A program made the translations under genes and the position numbers. From positions 1 through 64,000 of the forward strand of contig JAKFWK010000007.1 of NCBI GenBank assembly GCA_021732045.1: DNA of 64,000 nt. Reading direction: 5' to 3'. The notes under the pieces were generated by a model. It did not search any database. It was not told the DNA's origin and saw only the letters and a list, made by a program, of their open reading frames with translations. Below, in pieces: positions 38,750 through 48,588 of this stretch. Every line of letters starts with the position of its first letter. The stretch's first letter is position 1. Origin of the DNA: Sulfurimonas sp. (GTDB lineage: Bacteria; Campylobacterota; Campylobacteria; Campylobacterales; Sulfurimonadaceae).

Positions 38750-39988
38750 ATGATTCAAAAACTTCAAGACATAAGAAATTCTCAAAATCATCTACTCTTT
38801 GATTTAACTTTCGGGATTTTAACGGCTCTTCTTTTTAGCTCATTCATCTACTTTGAGCATTATGCAACAAGCATAAAATTAATAAACACTATCTCCGCTC
38901 TACTCTCTTTGGCACTGCTTTTGTATCTTCCAAAAAGAGCGATTTTAGTTGCTGGATTTTTCATAGGTATTTTATGGTTTTACTGGATTGGATACAGTTT
39001 CAAATATAATGGCGTTGGCTATATGGCGCCAATCATCACTCTTGCTTTTGCAATTATCTATATGCTCTTTTTTGGAGTTTTAGCACTCACAAACAGCGTA
39101 GCCATAAGAGCGGTTTTACTATTTGCTTTAAGTTTTTTTGAACCCATGGAGTGGAATTGGCTACAAATTCAACTTATCTTCGTGGATAGCTATATTGGGC
39201 TTTTTAAGTATCAACTTATAATTGTTTTATTCTCTCTCTCTCTTACTAACTATGTAAAAAAATCATACAAGTACACTCCACTTCTGCTTATATTTTTGGC
39301 ATTTAACTTTAATCAACCAACACAAAAGGATGCTCCACTAAAAATTAAATTAGTGGCAACCGACATAAAGCAAGATATGAAATGGAGCAGAGACACGCTT
39401 ACGCAGACAATATTTATGATATTTAACGAGATTGACAGTGCGGCAAAAAATGGTTATGAAGTAGTTGTTTTTCCAGAATCAGTTTTTCCTCTTTTTTTAA
39501 ATGAAGATCAAACTCTAATAGATGAATTATCTCTTCGTTCTTATGAGATAACAATTATCGCAGGCGCTCTGCTTAATGAAAATGGCGTCCACTACAATGT
39601 TGCATATATGTTTAAAGATGGAAAATATGAGATTGCAAAGAAGATGATTTTAGTGCCTTTTGGAGAGTATATCCCACTTCCCTCATTTGCAAAAAAGTTT
39701 GTAAATGATTTCTTTTTCGCTGGAGCATCTGACTTTAAAACTGCAACTAAACCAACTGATTTTCTCATAAATGGCGTAAAATTCAGAAACGCAATTTGTT
39801 ATGAAGCAACAACTAAAGAGATATACTATGGCGATGTTGATTTTGTAATCGCATCAAGCAATAATGCATGGTTTGCACCCTCTATTGAACCAACCCTTCA
39901 AAACCTACTAATGAAATACCATGCAAGAAAAAATGGTGTAACAATCTACCATTCTGCAAATTACCGAGGAACAGGCATAGTGAAGTAG
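38750..39988 (+). CDS. lnt: Apolipoprotein N-acyltransferase
   Basis: 412-residue inner-membrane enzyme that adds the third acyl chain to lipoproteins. Several N-terminal helices (~15-185) precede a nitrilase domain (~200-400) with the Glu-Lys-Cys triad: Glu in VVFPESVFP, Lys in KKMILVPFGEYIP and Cys in NAICYEATT. It is shorter than the E. coli enzyme (512) but keeps all catalytic positions. It faces yajC as in C. jejuni. The two small exported proteins and the LptE-like protein in this window could be substrates where they carry a lipobox. Confidence 0.93.
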   Translation: MIQKLQDIRNSQNHLLFDLTFGILTALLFSSFIYFEHYATSIKLINTISALLSLALLLYLPKRAILVAGFFIGILWFYWIGYSFKYNGVGYMAPIITLAFAIIYMLFFGVLALTNSVAIRAVLLFALSFFEPMEWNWLQIQLIFVDSYIGLFKYQLIIVLFSLSLTNYVKKSYKYTPLLLIFLAFNFNQPTQKDAPLKIKLVATDIKQDMKWSRDTLTQTIFMIFNEIDSAAKNGYEVVVFPESVFPLFLNEDQTLIDELSLRSYEITIIAGALLNENGVHYNVAYMFKDGKYEIAKKMILVPFGEYIPLPSFAKKFVNDFFFAGASDFKTATKPTDFLINGVKFRNAICYEATTKEIYYGDVDFVIASSNNAWFAPSIEPTLQNLLMKYHARKNGVTIYHSANYRGTGIVK

Positions 39989-40002
39989 TTAATCTAGTTT
40001 GG

Positions 40003-40008
40003 TATAAT
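40003..40008 (+). promoter_or_regulatory. -10 element upstream of ppk
   Basis: TATAAT in the 73-bp gap between lnt and ppk, with a second overlapping TATAAT-like hexamer just after it. Gives ppk its own start. Confidence 0.45.
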
Positions 40009-40061
40009 ATAATCTTAATTTGATACAATAATAAACTAAATATTTATGGGAATTTTTAATA

Positions 40062-42167
40062 ATGCTAAATCTAAGAAATCCAAGTCTATACAACAATCGT
40101 GAGCTTGCGTGGGTTCAATTTAACACAAGAGTTTTAAAACAAGCACAAGATGAATCGTTGCCGCTTTTAGAGAGATTAAAATTTCTTGCTATCTATGGGA
40201 CAAACCTAGATGAGTTTTATATGATTCGTATGGCAGGGCTTAAAAAGCTATTTACTGCTGGAATCATAGAATCAAGCGCGGACAAACTAACACCTCTAGA
40301 GCAACTAAGAGAGATTAGAAAATATATCCATGATGAGCAAGATATTGTTGAGAGCTGTATAGATAATATCTTAAAAAAACTAGAACCTCATGGAATAAGC
40401 GTTAAATACTACAATCAAGTGAGCAAAAGTCAAAAAGAGCATCTTAGTAGATTTTTTAAAGAGCAGATTTATCCAGTAATAATTCCTATAGCAATAGACG
40501 CGACGCACCCTTTTCCACACTTAAATAATCTAAGTTTTGGACTAATCGTAAAACTCAAAGATAGCGACAATCCAATGATTGAGAGATCTGGAATCATCCG
40601 TGTACCTAGAGTTCTTCAAAGATTTGTTGAACTTGATAATAACACTTACATCCCAATAGAGAGCGTTATTTCAGAGCATGTTGAGGAGCTTTTTCCTGGA
40701 TATACGCTCATAAAATATGCAACTTTTAGAGTAACTAGAAATGCAGATATAGCGATAGAAGAGGAAGAGGCTGATGATTTTATGGAGATTCTTGAAGAGG
40801 GTTTAAAGCTTCGTAGAAAAGGAGCAATGGTTAGGCTTGAGGTTCAGACTGATGGAGACGAAGAGCTTATTAACTTCTTCAATCGTCATGCGAACATTTA
40901 CAAGGATGATATTTTTAGATTTCATACATTTTTAAATCTCTCAAGCCTATGGCAGATAGTATCAAACAAAAATTTCCAGAACTTACTAATAGAGCCTTTT
41001 CAGCCAAAAACTCTACCTCCGCTTAGTAGTAGTGAAAATATATTTAAGATTTTAGAAAAAGAAGATATCTTACTCTATCACCCATACGAGAGCTTTGATC
41101 CTGTAGTACAACTTATCCAAAGTGCAGCAAAAGATCCAGATGTTGTCTCAATCAAAATGACACTTTATCGCTCAGGAACAAATTCACCAATAGTTCAATC
41201 ACTCATGAGTGCTAGTGAATCTGGAAAACAAGTTACCGTTATGGTTGAACTAAAAGCAAGATTTGATGAAGAGAACAATCTTATTTGGGCAAAAGCATTA
41301 GAAAAAGCAGGAGCGCATGTAATCTACGGTATCAGAGGGTTTAAAGTTCACGCAAAAGCCACACTTATAACAAAAAGAAAAAATGGGAAACTGAAACAGT
41401 ATGCACATATAGGGACAGGCAATTACAACCCTGCAACAGCAAGAATATATACTGACATGAGCTATCTAACATCAAAAGATGAGATAACAAATGATTTGAC
41501 AAGATTTTTTCACTTCCTAACTGGCTTCAGCAAGAAAGGTAGCTTAAATGAGCTATATATGTCGCCAGCTCAAATCAAACCAAAAATACTATCTCTTATT
41601 AACAATGAAACAAAATATGCAGATTCTGGAAAAATAATTGTAAAACTAAATGCACTTGTTGATGAGGATGTTATTCGCGCACTCTATAAAGCAAGTCAGG
41701 CTGGCGTCAAGATAGATCTGATTGTCCGCGGTGTTTGTTGTTTAAAACCAGGGATTGAGGGTGTTAGCGAAAATATTAGAGTTATTTCGATACTTGGAAA
41801 ATACCTAGAGCATGCAAGAGCATTCTATTTTAAAAATGATGAAACTCAGGTCTATATCTCAAGCGCTGATTGGATGCCTAGAAATTTAACAAGACGCATA
41901 GAACTACTAACCGCCATCAAAGATATAAATGCAAGAGAGAAAATTATACAGATTCTAAAGCTTCAATGTGCCGATAACTCACTCGCTCATGAACTTCAAA
42001 GTGATGGTTCTTATGAAAAGGTCAGCAGTAGCTCTAATAAAATTGTAAATAATCATAAACTACTAGAGGATTCTGTAAATAAAATCGTAAAAGCAACAAA
42101 AAAAGAGAGCCCAAACACAATCTTGCAACTTGCTTCTAAACTATTTATAGAGGATGAAATATTATGA
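40062..42167 (+). CDS. ppk: Polyphosphate kinase 1
   Basis: 701 residues, family length. It reversibly polymerises the gamma phosphate of ATP into polyphosphate. N-terminal signature NRELAWVQFNTRVL; the autophosphorylated His lies in KVHAKATLI, with GTGNYNPATARIYTDMS following. The second phospholipase-D-like motif is HARAFYFKND...VYISSADWMPRN. It overlaps the carbonic-anhydrase-like gene by four bases (ATGA). Confidence 0.97.
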   Translation: MLNLRNPSLYNNRELAWVQFNTRVLKQAQDESLPLLERLKFLAIYGTNLDEFYMIRMAGLKKLFTAGIIESSADKLTPLEQLREIRKYIHDEQDIVESCIDNILKKLEPHGISVKYYNQVSKSQKEHLSRFFKEQIYPVIIPIAIDATHPFPHLNNLSFGLIVKLKDSDNPMIERSGIIRVPRVLQRFVELDNNTYIPIESVISEHVEELFPGYTLIKYATFRVTRNADIAIEEEEADDFMEILEEGLKLRRKGAMVRLEVQTDGDEELINFFNRHANIYKDDIFRFHTFLNLSSLWQIVSNKNFQNLLIEPFQPKTLPPLSSSENIFKILEKEDILLYHPYESFDPVVQLIQSAAKDPDVVSIKMTLYRSGTNSPIVQSLMSASESGKQVTVMVELKARFDEENNLIWAKALEKAGAHVIYGIRGFKVHAKATLITKRKNGKLKQYAHIGTGNYNPATARIYTDMSYLTSKDEITNDLTRFFHFLTGFSKKGSLNELYMSPAQIKPKILSLINNETKYADSGKIIVKLNALVDEDVIRALYKASQAGVKIDLIVRGVCCLKPGIEGVSENIRVISILGKYLEHARAFYFKNDETQVYISSADWMPRNLTRRIELLTAIKDINAREKIIQILKLQCADNSLAHELQSDGSYEKVSSSSNKIVNNHKLLEDSVNKIVKATKKESPNTILQLASKLFIEDEIL

Positions 42168-42688
42168 TATACAACTTTAAAAACATGGAACCAAAGATAG
42201 GAGAAGGTAGCTGGATTGCGCCTTCTGCTGATGTTATAGGCGATGTTACATGCGGCGTTGATTGCTCAATATGGTTTGGAACAGTTGTTAGAGGCGATGT
42301 TCACTACATAAAAATCGGAGATAGAGTAAGCATACAAGATTTAAGCATGGTTCATGTCACGCATCACAAAAAAGATGACAAAAGTGATGGTCACCCAACA
42401 ATAATAGGCAACGATGTAACAGTTGGGCATCGTGTAATGCTTCATGGATGCACAATCGAAGACGCTTGCTTAATCGGAATGAGTGCCACAATCCTTGATG
42501 GCGCAGTTATTGGAAAAGAGTCTATTGTTGGCGCAGACGCTCTTGTTACAAAAAATAAAATCTTTCCTCCTCGTTCACTCATAATGGGAAGTCCAGCCAA
42601 AGTAGTTAGAGAGCTAACAGACGCTGAAGTTAAAGAGCTTTATGCTTCTGCATCAAGATATGTAGAGTTTAAATCTCACTACCAATAA
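42164..42688 (+). CDS. Gamma-carbonic-anhydrase-like hexapeptide protein
   Basis: 174-residue left-handed beta-helix built of hexapeptide repeats. Metal-binding His residues are recognisable in SMVHVTHHKK and VTVGHRVMLHG, as in Cam and YrdA-like proteins. RGDVHYIKIGDR is the usual Arg-Asp pair. Many YrdA-type members have no measurable anhydrase activity, so the activity is not assured. Translationally coupled to ppk. Confidence 0.87.
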   Translation: MIYNFKNMEPKIGEGSWIAPSADVIGDVTCGVDCSIWFGTVVRGDVHYIKIGDRVSIQDLSMVHVTHHKKDDKSDGHPTIIGNDVTVGHRVMLHGCTIEDACLIGMSATILDGAVIGKESIVGADALVTKNKIFPPRSLIMGSPAKVVRELTDAEVKELYASASRYVEFKSHYQ

Positions 42689-42691
42689 ACG

Positions 42692-43303
42692 ATGTCTAAC
42701 TATTTTTTCTTTGCAGACATTATTGGAATAATTGCATTTACTATCAGTGGCTTTATTGTTGCCATGAGAAAGAACTTGGATATTTTAGGAATCTTAATAG
42801 CCTCTTCCTTAACTGCGCTTGGGGGCGGAGTCATCAGAGATGCCATACTAAGCACAACTCCTTTTGCTTTTAAATCACTATATCCAGCACTAACGCTATT
42901 TTTAACGATGCTAATCTTCTATATACTCAAACTCTACGAAAGAGAGTCGATTGAGAGAAAATGGATTTTTGTACTAAGTGATACAATCGGTTTAGTGGCT
43001 TTTAGCATAACAGGTGCTCTTTTGGCTATTCATGCAGAGTATAATTTTTTTGGAATTGTTACCATTAGCTTTATAACTGCAGTTGGTGGCGGAGTAACGA
43101 GAGATGTTATGATAAATGAGATTCCAACAGTATTAACGACTGATTTTTACGGCTCTATTGCCATCATAATTGCCACAGCGTTTGGAGTTTTAGATTTTTT
43201 TGATTTTGTAAATGAGTTTAGCATTTTGACAGTTGGGATTTTTAGCATACTTCTTAGACTGACCGCATACAAAAGAGAGTGGCATCTGCCTAAATTAAGC
43301 TGA
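42692..43303 (+). CDS. TRIC-family (UPF0126) cation channel
   Basis: 203 residues with seven hydrophobic segments in two repeats of three, each holding the glycine-rich motif GGGVIRDAIL or GGGVTRDVMI. Bacterial TRIC proteins are trimeric channels for monovalent cations. It starts three bases after the carbonic-anhydrase-like gene. Role here unknown. Confidence 0.88.
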   Translation: MSNYFFFADIIGIIAFTISGFIVAMRKNLDILGILIASSLTALGGGVIRDAILSTTPFAFKSLYPALTLFLTMLIFYILKLYERESIERKWIFVLSDTIGLVAFSITGALLAIHAEYNFFGIVTISFITAVGGGVTRDVMINEIPTVLTTDFYGSIAIIIATAFGVLDFFDFVNEFSILTVGIFSILLRLTAYKREWHLPKLS

Positions 43304-43313
43304 TGTCAAAAAT

Positions 43314-43343
43314 AAATCTAGAGGGAGAAATCCCTTTAAATTT
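43314..43343. terminator. Bidirectional terminator
   Basis: 13-position stem with one mismatch and one wobble around a GAAA tetraloop (43327-43330), A-rich on one side and T-rich on the other. It stands between convergent TRIC and argJ genes and touches the argJ stop codon. Confidence 0.7.
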
Positions 43344-44520
43344 AACTTCTATAATCAGCATTTATCTTTACATAGTCATGACCCAGATCGCATCCATACG
43401 CCTTAAAATTTCCATCTCCAATACCTAAATCACAAGAGATTGTAAATTTTTGATGCTGCATCACAACGGCACATTTTTTCTCCATCTCTGCATCAAAAAA
43501 TAGTTCACCTCTATCATAAACACACAGATTATCAAACGAAATTTTCAAACTCTCTTCACTGCACTCTACCCCGCTAGCGCCAACTGTTGAAGCTATTCTT
43601 CCCCAATTTGGATCCTCTCCAAAGAGTGCAGTTTTTACAAGAAGTGAGTCAGAGAGCGCTTTTGCTACAATCTCAGCATCTTTATCATCTTTTGCGCCAC
43701 TTACTTTATAGGTAACAAGTTTTGTGGCACCCTCGCCGTCCCTAACCATCTCAAGCGCTAAAAAGTGCATTATTTTAAATAACACTTCTCTAAATGCCTC
43801 TTTGTCATATGCTCCACTTTTTCCATTAGCTAAAAGCAAAACTGTATCATTCGTTGAAGTGTCTCCATCCACGCTAATGGCGTTAAATGTTGTTTTTATT
43901 GTCTCATCTAAAATCTCTTGCATCTCATTTTTTGAAACTTTGGCATCAGTAGTTATGAAGCAGAGCATAGTAGCCATTGCTGGATTTATCATACCAGCGC
44001 CTTTTGCTATTGCACCTATGTTAAAACTGTTGCCATCATCAAGCTTAACGCTAAAAGCTATCTCTTTTGCAAAACTATCGGTTGTCATTATGGCTTTTGA
44101 AGCACTCTGTGAATCTTTTTTAGAGAAATCAAAAAGCTTCATACCTTCCATGATTTTCTCTTTTGGAAGTCTAACACCGATTACTCCAGTTGAACTCATA
44201 ATGGGATTTATAACACTCTTATCAAGAGTTGCAAGAACCTCTCTTATATCATCTATGCCAGATTTTCCAGTCATTGCATTTGCATTTTTAGAGTTGATTA
44301 ACAAAAAATTACTCTTAAACTCTCCCATAGACAAAAAGTGTCTTATCGGGGCTGCACACATCTTATTTGTTGTAAAAACAGAAGCGACCTCACACAAAAC
44401 ATCACTATATATAAATGCCATATCTTTTGCATTGTCTCTTTTGAGTCCAGCACTCACGCCATCAGCAAAAAAACCATTACTCTCACAAACCCCGCCTCGC
44501 ATATAAGTTATATTATACAA
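43342..44520 (-). CDS. argJ: Glutamate N-acetyltransferase (ArgJ)
   Basis: 392 residues. It transfers acetyl from N-acetylornithine to glutamate, recycling acetyl in arginine synthesis; bifunctional forms also use acetyl-CoA, which cannot be told apart here. The autocleavage site is at the Thr of [11 protein letters not shown] (~residue 190), whose nucleophile begins the beta chain. The start is TTG with AAGGAG seven bases upstream. It lies alone, convergent to the TRIC gene. Confidence 0.94.
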   Translation of the reverse strand: MYNITYMRGGVCESNGFFADGVSAGLKRDNAKDMAFIYSDVLCEVASVFTTNKMCAAPIRHFLSMGEFKSNFLLINSKNANAMTGKSGIDDIREVLATLDKSVINPIMSSTGVIGVRLPKEKIMEGMKLFDFSKKDSQSASKAIMTTDSFAKEIAFSVKLDDGNSFNIGAIAKGAGMINPAMATMLCFITTDAKVSKNEMQEILDETIKTTFNAISVDGDTSTNDTVLLLANGKSGAYDKEAFREVLFKIMHFLALEMVRDGEGATKLVTYKVSGAKDDKDAEIVAKALSDSLLVKTALFGEDPNWGRIASTVGASGVECSEESLKISFDNLCVYDRGELFFDAEMEKKCAVVMQHQKFTISCDLGIGDGNFKAYGCDLGHDYVKINADYRS

Positions 44521-44671
44521 ATCAAAACTCCTTAACCATATTTTATTAATTTGATATTATCACATAATATTTTCAATTATAGATATTTAGAGTAGTAAAG
44601 AAAAGATATGTAAATGATTGTTGTAGGAAGTAAGCTTCAAAAAGAAGCTTTGTGGTATATCTGAATATCTC

Positions 44672-44712
44672 TAAAAATAAAAATTCTTAACTCTTCTATG
44701 AGAGTTAAGAAT
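44672..44712 (-). terminator. Terminator of rpmB
   Basis: Perfect 12-pair stem (44683-44694 with 44701-44712) with a T-rich tail on the minus strand (complement of 44672-44682). Nine bases after the rpmB stop. The rest of the gap (44521-44671) has a second small hairpin at 44632-44650. Confidence 0.85.
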
Positions 44713-44720
44713 AGCTACAA

Positions 44721-44909
44721 CTAAGAATTTTTCTTAAGTGTACGCAACTCTCTTGCAGAAATTTTAATTTTTTGAGTAGTGCCGTCATCTAAAGTAATAC
44801 GAAGTGTTCTAAGATTTAGTAAAAAACGACGCTTTGTTCTATTTTTTGCGTGAGAAACATTGTTCCCGCTCATTGGGCCTTTGCCGCTTATAGCACATTT
44901 TCTTGCCAT
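44721..44909 (-). CDS. rpmB: Ribosomal protein bL28
   Basis: 62 residues, typical length for the phylum. It opens with [22 protein letters not shown], split here as [11 protein letters not shown] then [17 protein letters not shown], and ends in [10 protein letters not shown]. It belongs to the large ribosomal subunit near the exit site. AAGGAACCCAAC precedes the ATG, and a strong terminator follows: a one-gene transcript. Confidence 0.97.
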   Translation of the reverse strand: MARKCAISGKGPMSGNNVSHAKNRTKRRFLLNLRTLRITLDDGTTQKIKISARELRTLKKNS

Positions 44910-45077
44910 GTTGGGTTCCTTATGTTAGGTTTTAAAGTTGCGAATTGTATCAGCTTCAAACAAAACTTCTGCTTAAGGGCTTTATTTGAATCTATATTAT
45001 TTTATGAATGTTATATCTTTATATATATCTTATTATTATGTAGTTAAAATGCATAAAATTTAACATATGTTGAGCCT

Positions 45078-45875
45078 ATGATAACAAAAAATAAAATAGA
45101 TTCTTTTATAGAAAAAATTCCTCCTTCGCCGAAAATCATTAAAGAGACGCTTTTGCTTGTGAATCAAGGCGAATTAACTAAGGCAGCAAAAGTTGCTGGA
45201 GAAGATATGGCTCTTAGAACATATCTTAAAAATATAGTAAATAAGCCAATTTATGGCTTTACAAATGAGGTAAATGATCTTTCACAAATATTTGCTATTC
45301 TTGGATTATCACTAACCAAGCAAACCGTCTATAACTACATGATATCCCTGCTTAGTCCAGATAAGTGGGTCCTTTTTAAGCTAAATAAAAAAACTTTTTA
45401 TGAACTACAAGCAGATTTATCTAAAAATTGGGAAAAAATCCTAAAATATCTAAATATATCCGATAAAGAGATGTATAACGCAATAACTCTTCTACCATCA
45501 AGTATAATCATAACAGAAGCTCTTTTTTTTGAGCATCTAGATGATGTAAAGCTTCTAAGAGAGACAAAAGCAATAGATTTTAATACAATTTTAAGTCGTC
45601 TTTGTGGGGTCTCTTTGTTTGATATCTGCGAAGAGATAGCAAAAAAATGGGAGATGAATGAGGTAATCTATAAAGTTATTCAATCTTCATCTGGCACCAA
45701 ACAATCAGGCAACAAAGAGATTGATACCTTAGGAAAATGGATGCATCTGTTACTTTTTTATGAACTATCAAAACCAATATTTATAGAGGCCAGGCTTAAT
45801 GATTTTATTGATTTTCAAATAGATTTTGTAGCTGATATTTACAGTGAGTTTGCTGAAGTTATGGAAATTTCATGA
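45078..45875 (+). CDS. HDOD-domain protein
   Basis: 265 residues resembling the HDOD domain (a degenerate relative of HD): IPPSPKIIKETL, an early helix set with VAGEDMALRTYLKNIVNKP and FAILGLSLTKQTVYNY. Metal-binding HD residues are absent, as usual. HDOD proteins often regulate signalling cascades with chemotaxis or c-di-GMP. The next gene overlaps by four bases and encodes a CheX-domain protein, so the two likely work together. Confidence 0.78.
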   Translation: MITKNKIDSFIEKIPPSPKIIKETLLLVNQGELTKAAKVAGEDMALRTYLKNIVNKPIYGFTNEVNDLSQIFAILGLSLTKQTVYNYMISLLSPDKWVLFKLNKKTFYELQADLSKNWEKILKYLNISDKEMYNAITLLPSSIIITEALFFEHLDDVKLLRETKAIDFNTILSRLCGVSLFDICEEIAKKWEMNEVIYKVIQSSSGTKQSGNKEIDTLGKWMHLLLFYELSKPIFIEARLNDFIDFQIDFVADIYSEFAEVMEIS

Positions 45876-47266
45876 AAGCAGTATTAAAAAAAGGAGTGGC
45901 TGTCTTTACACCACAAGGCTTTTTAGATGGAAACAACACAAGCGAGCTTCTAAGTATAGACGACATTGAATCAGCTATAAACTTAAAAGCAGATATGATT
46001 TTAGTTTCTCTCAAGAAAGTAATATTTTTCAACAAAAATGGTCTAGATGCTTTTACAAAACTGTTTCATGCAGTTCGTAAAAAAAATCATTCAATTGTTG
46101 GATTTTGCGACTACGATGCAATAAAATATGATGCAATAAGAAAGTTTTTTGGGGATCAAATTGATTTTTCTTTATATAAAACTTCTGATATTGCATCACT
46201 GTTTTCATCCGGTTTTAAAGAAACAGACAAAACAGTTCTACTTTATAGCCCTGATAAATCTCAAAGGACAGCTATGGCGATAGACCTTCATGATGGTGGA
46301 TACAACCCAATAGTTGCACAGACAGAGGAAGAGTTTAATGACAAAGCCAGCAAAAAAGAGCTTTATGATTATATAATTGACTTAACTTACCTAGGACATA
46401 TGGGGCAAAAAATTGCGACAAGAGTGGCAGGAAATGCAATAATCTACACAGTATCACAATTTCTAGATGCAGAAATTAATGATAAATTTAATATTGAATA
46501 TCATAAAAACTCACTCAATGTTGGCTTTAGACTGTTTATATTTGACGCCTATAAAACTATAAGCATGAATGTCCATGCTCTTAACTTTTTCTCTAAACTA
46601 GCAAGCTCGGCAGCTGAATATAATGCGACAATATCTATCGTTGGTATGTCATTTAATAAAACTCCAGAATCATTTAAAGAGACGCTTGAAGATTCAGGTA
46701 TTATTTTTTATGAACAGATGGATGATATTCTTCAAAACAAAGAGTTGTTAAAAGAGCTAGGAGCAAGTAGTGCTTCAAATATTAAAAACAAGAGAACAAT
46801 AAACAAGCAAACAGTGACAGAGCTCCCTAGCTTTATAAGCGCCACTGTTGGAACAATAGAGATGATGACTAATGCAAAAGCTATCAAAAATGGTGTTAAA
46901 ATAGATAATATTTTTATTGATGACAAAAAAGATAAAATAGCTAGCTCTATTGGATATTATGGAGATCTTGATGGTATGGTTATATTGGTTTTTCCAATAA
47001 TTATTGCCAAAAAAGCTTGTGAACTTCTTATTGGTGAGCAGACTGATGATATTGAGTTAATACTAGATACATTAGCGGAACTAGTAAATATTGTGGGCGG
47101 AAAGATAAAAACTCTACTTGCAGATGAAAACATAAATGTAAATATTACACTCCCTAGAACTTACGGCAACATAGATAGTTTACTTGAAGTTATTGAGAAT
47201 AAAAAAGGCGTTCAGGTAGATTTGTCATTCAATGATGATAAATTTTTATTCTTCTTAACAAGATAA
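45872..47266 (+). CDS. STAS/receiver-like/CheX multidomain signalling protein
   Basis: 464 residues with no membrane segment. Residues ~1-110 look like a STAS fold (VLKKGVAVFTPQGFLDGNN). ~125-210 resembles a receiver (KTVLLYSPDKSQRTAMAIDL) without the acidic pocket. ~215-300 is a second STAS-like region. The C-terminal ~150 residues are CheX-like, with ELVNIVGGKIKTLL matching the catalytic E-x2-N of CheX/CheC phosphatases. It could dephosphorylate a CheY-type protein. Domain calls before the CheX part are tentative. Coupled to the HDOD gene by an ATGA overlap. Confidence 0.75.
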   Translation: MKAVLKKGVAVFTPQGFLDGNNTSELLSIDDIESAINLKADMILVSLKKVIFFNKNGLDAFTKLFHAVRKKNHSIVGFCDYDAIKYDAIRKFFGDQIDFSLYKTSDIASLFSSGFKETDKTVLLYSPDKSQRTAMAIDLHDGGYNPIVAQTEEEFNDKASKKELYDYIIDLTYLGHMGQKIATRVAGNAIIYTVSQFLDAEINDKFNIEYHKNSLNVGFRLFIFDAYKTISMNVHALNFFSKLASSAAEYNATISIVGMSFNKTPESFKETLEDSGIIFYEQMDDILQNKELLKELGASSASNIKNKRTINKQTVTELPSFISATVGTIEMMTNAKAIKNGVKIDNIFIDDKKDKIASSIGYYGDLDGMVILVFPIIIAKKACELLIGEQTDDIELILDTLAELVNIVGGKIKTLLADENINVNITLPRTYGNIDSLLEVIENKKGVQVDLSFNDDKFLFFLTR

Positions 47267-47323
47267 AAGCTATCAAAGTGTAATATTGCGTTAATTTTTA
47301 CAACAAATACAATAAGGTTTATC

Positions 47324-47968
47324 ATGCTCATATCCCCAAGTGTTTTATCTGCTGACTTTGGTAATCTACAAAGAGATATTGAAGATATTTGCAACGCTGG
47401 ATGTGACTTCATACATGTTGATGTTATGGATGGGCACTTTGTTCCCAACTTAACAATTGGACCTGTTGTAGTATCTGCCATCGCGAAAGTCGCAACCAAG
47501 CCTTTAGACATCCACTTGATGGTTGAAAATAACTCATTTTTTGTTGATCTTTTCGCTCCACTAAAACCGCAATACATCTCTTTCCATATAGAAGAAGAGA
47601 AACATCCCCATAGATTAATCCAAAAGATTCGCTCTCTAGGTATTAAATCTGCGATTGTTTTAAACCCTCACACTCCACCAGAAGAAATAGAGTTTTTACT
47701 TGAAGATTTGGATATGGTTCTTCTTATGAGTGTAAATCCTGGCTTTGGCGGTCAAAGCTTTATTGAGAGTGTTATACCAAAGGCAAAAAGATTGAGTGCT
47801 ATGAGAGATAAAATTAACCCGAACTGCTTAATAGAGGTAGATGGTGGTGTTAGTGATAAAAATGTGGAACAACTCAGAGATGCTGGCGTTGATATTGTCG
47901 TAGCTGGAAGTTATATATTTAATCATACTGACAAAAAAAAGGCAATTATGAGCCTTCAATGCAGATAG
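47324..47968 (+). CDS. rpe: Ribulose-phosphate 3-epimerase
   Basis: 214-residue TIM barrel interconverting ribulose-5-phosphate and xylulose-5-phosphate. Conserved: SPSVLSADFGNL, FIHVDVMDGHFVPN, DIHLMVE, LLMSVNPGFGGQSF and EVDGGVS. AATAAGG precedes the ATG. The 57-bp gap before it may hold its own promoter. Confidence 0.96.
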   Translation: MLISPSVLSADFGNLQRDIEDICNAGCDFIHVDVMDGHFVPNLTIGPVVVSAIAKVATKPLDIHLMVENNSFFVDLFAPLKPQYISFHIEEEKHPHRLIQKIRSLGIKSAIVLNPHTPPEEIEFLLEDLDMVLLMSVNPGFGGQSFIESVIPKAKRLSAMRDKINPNCLIEVDGGVSDKNVEQLRDAGVDIVVAGSYIFNHTDKKKAIMSLQCR

Positions 47969-48000
47969 TAAAAATTTCAATGCTACAAAAAAGATAAATT

Positions 48001-48588
48001 ATGAGAGTAAAAATCTGCGGCATAACCTCATATAGAGATGCAATGATTGCCATAGATGCTGGAGCTGATGCGCTAGGTTTTGTTTTCTATGAAAAATCTC
48101 CAAGATATATTTCCCCTCGTGATGCTAGAGCTATAATAAAAGAACTTCCTCCATTTGTAGAAAAAGTCGCTCTTTTTGTAAATTCTGATGCTCAAATAAT
48201 CAACTCCTACTCTCAAGAAGCTGGAACTACGCTGGCTCAGCTTCATTTTGAAGTAAATGACTCTTTATGCAGACAACTTTTTGTTCCATACATTAAAGTA
48301 GTAAGAGCTCAAAAAGCTAGTGATATATTACAATATAGTGATGAATACAGGCTAATTGACGCTTATTGTGAAGAGTATGGTGGTGCTGGAAAAAGATTAA
48401 ATATTGAATGGTTTAAAGATGTTGATTGTTCTAAAATAATTCTAGCAGGTGGGCTAAACCCTCAAAATGTTGCATCTCTAAAGAATTATGGATTTTATGG
48501 TGTTGATGTTAGCAGTGGGGTAGAGTTATCACACGGCATAAAGAGTGAGCAAAAAGTTAAAGAATTCATAGCTAATGCTAAGTCATGA
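48001..48588 (+). CDS. trpF: Phosphoribosylanthranilate isomerase
   Basis: 195-residue TIM barrel of tryptophan synthesis. Active-site Cys in VKICGITSYRD, Asp in LIDAYCEEYGG, and LAGGLNPQNV plus GVDVSSGVE for phosphate binding. No other trp genes are visible near it. It overlaps the exonuclease gene by 14 bp. Confidence 0.94.
   Translation: MRVKICGITSYRDAMIAIDAGADALGFVFYEKSPRYISPRDARAIIKELPPFVEKVALFVNSDAQIINSYSQEAGTTLAQLHFEVNDSLCRQLFVPYIKVVRAQKASDILQYSDEYRLIDAYCEEYGGAGKRLNIEWFKDVDCSKIILAGGLNPQNVASLKNYGFYGVDVSSGVELSHGIKSEQKVKEFIANAKS

Noticed and set aside
43724..44506. 260-codon plus-strand frame inside argJ
   Set aside because: Antisense to a full-length ArgJ with recognised catalytic site; content is low-complexity Ser/Leu with no family.
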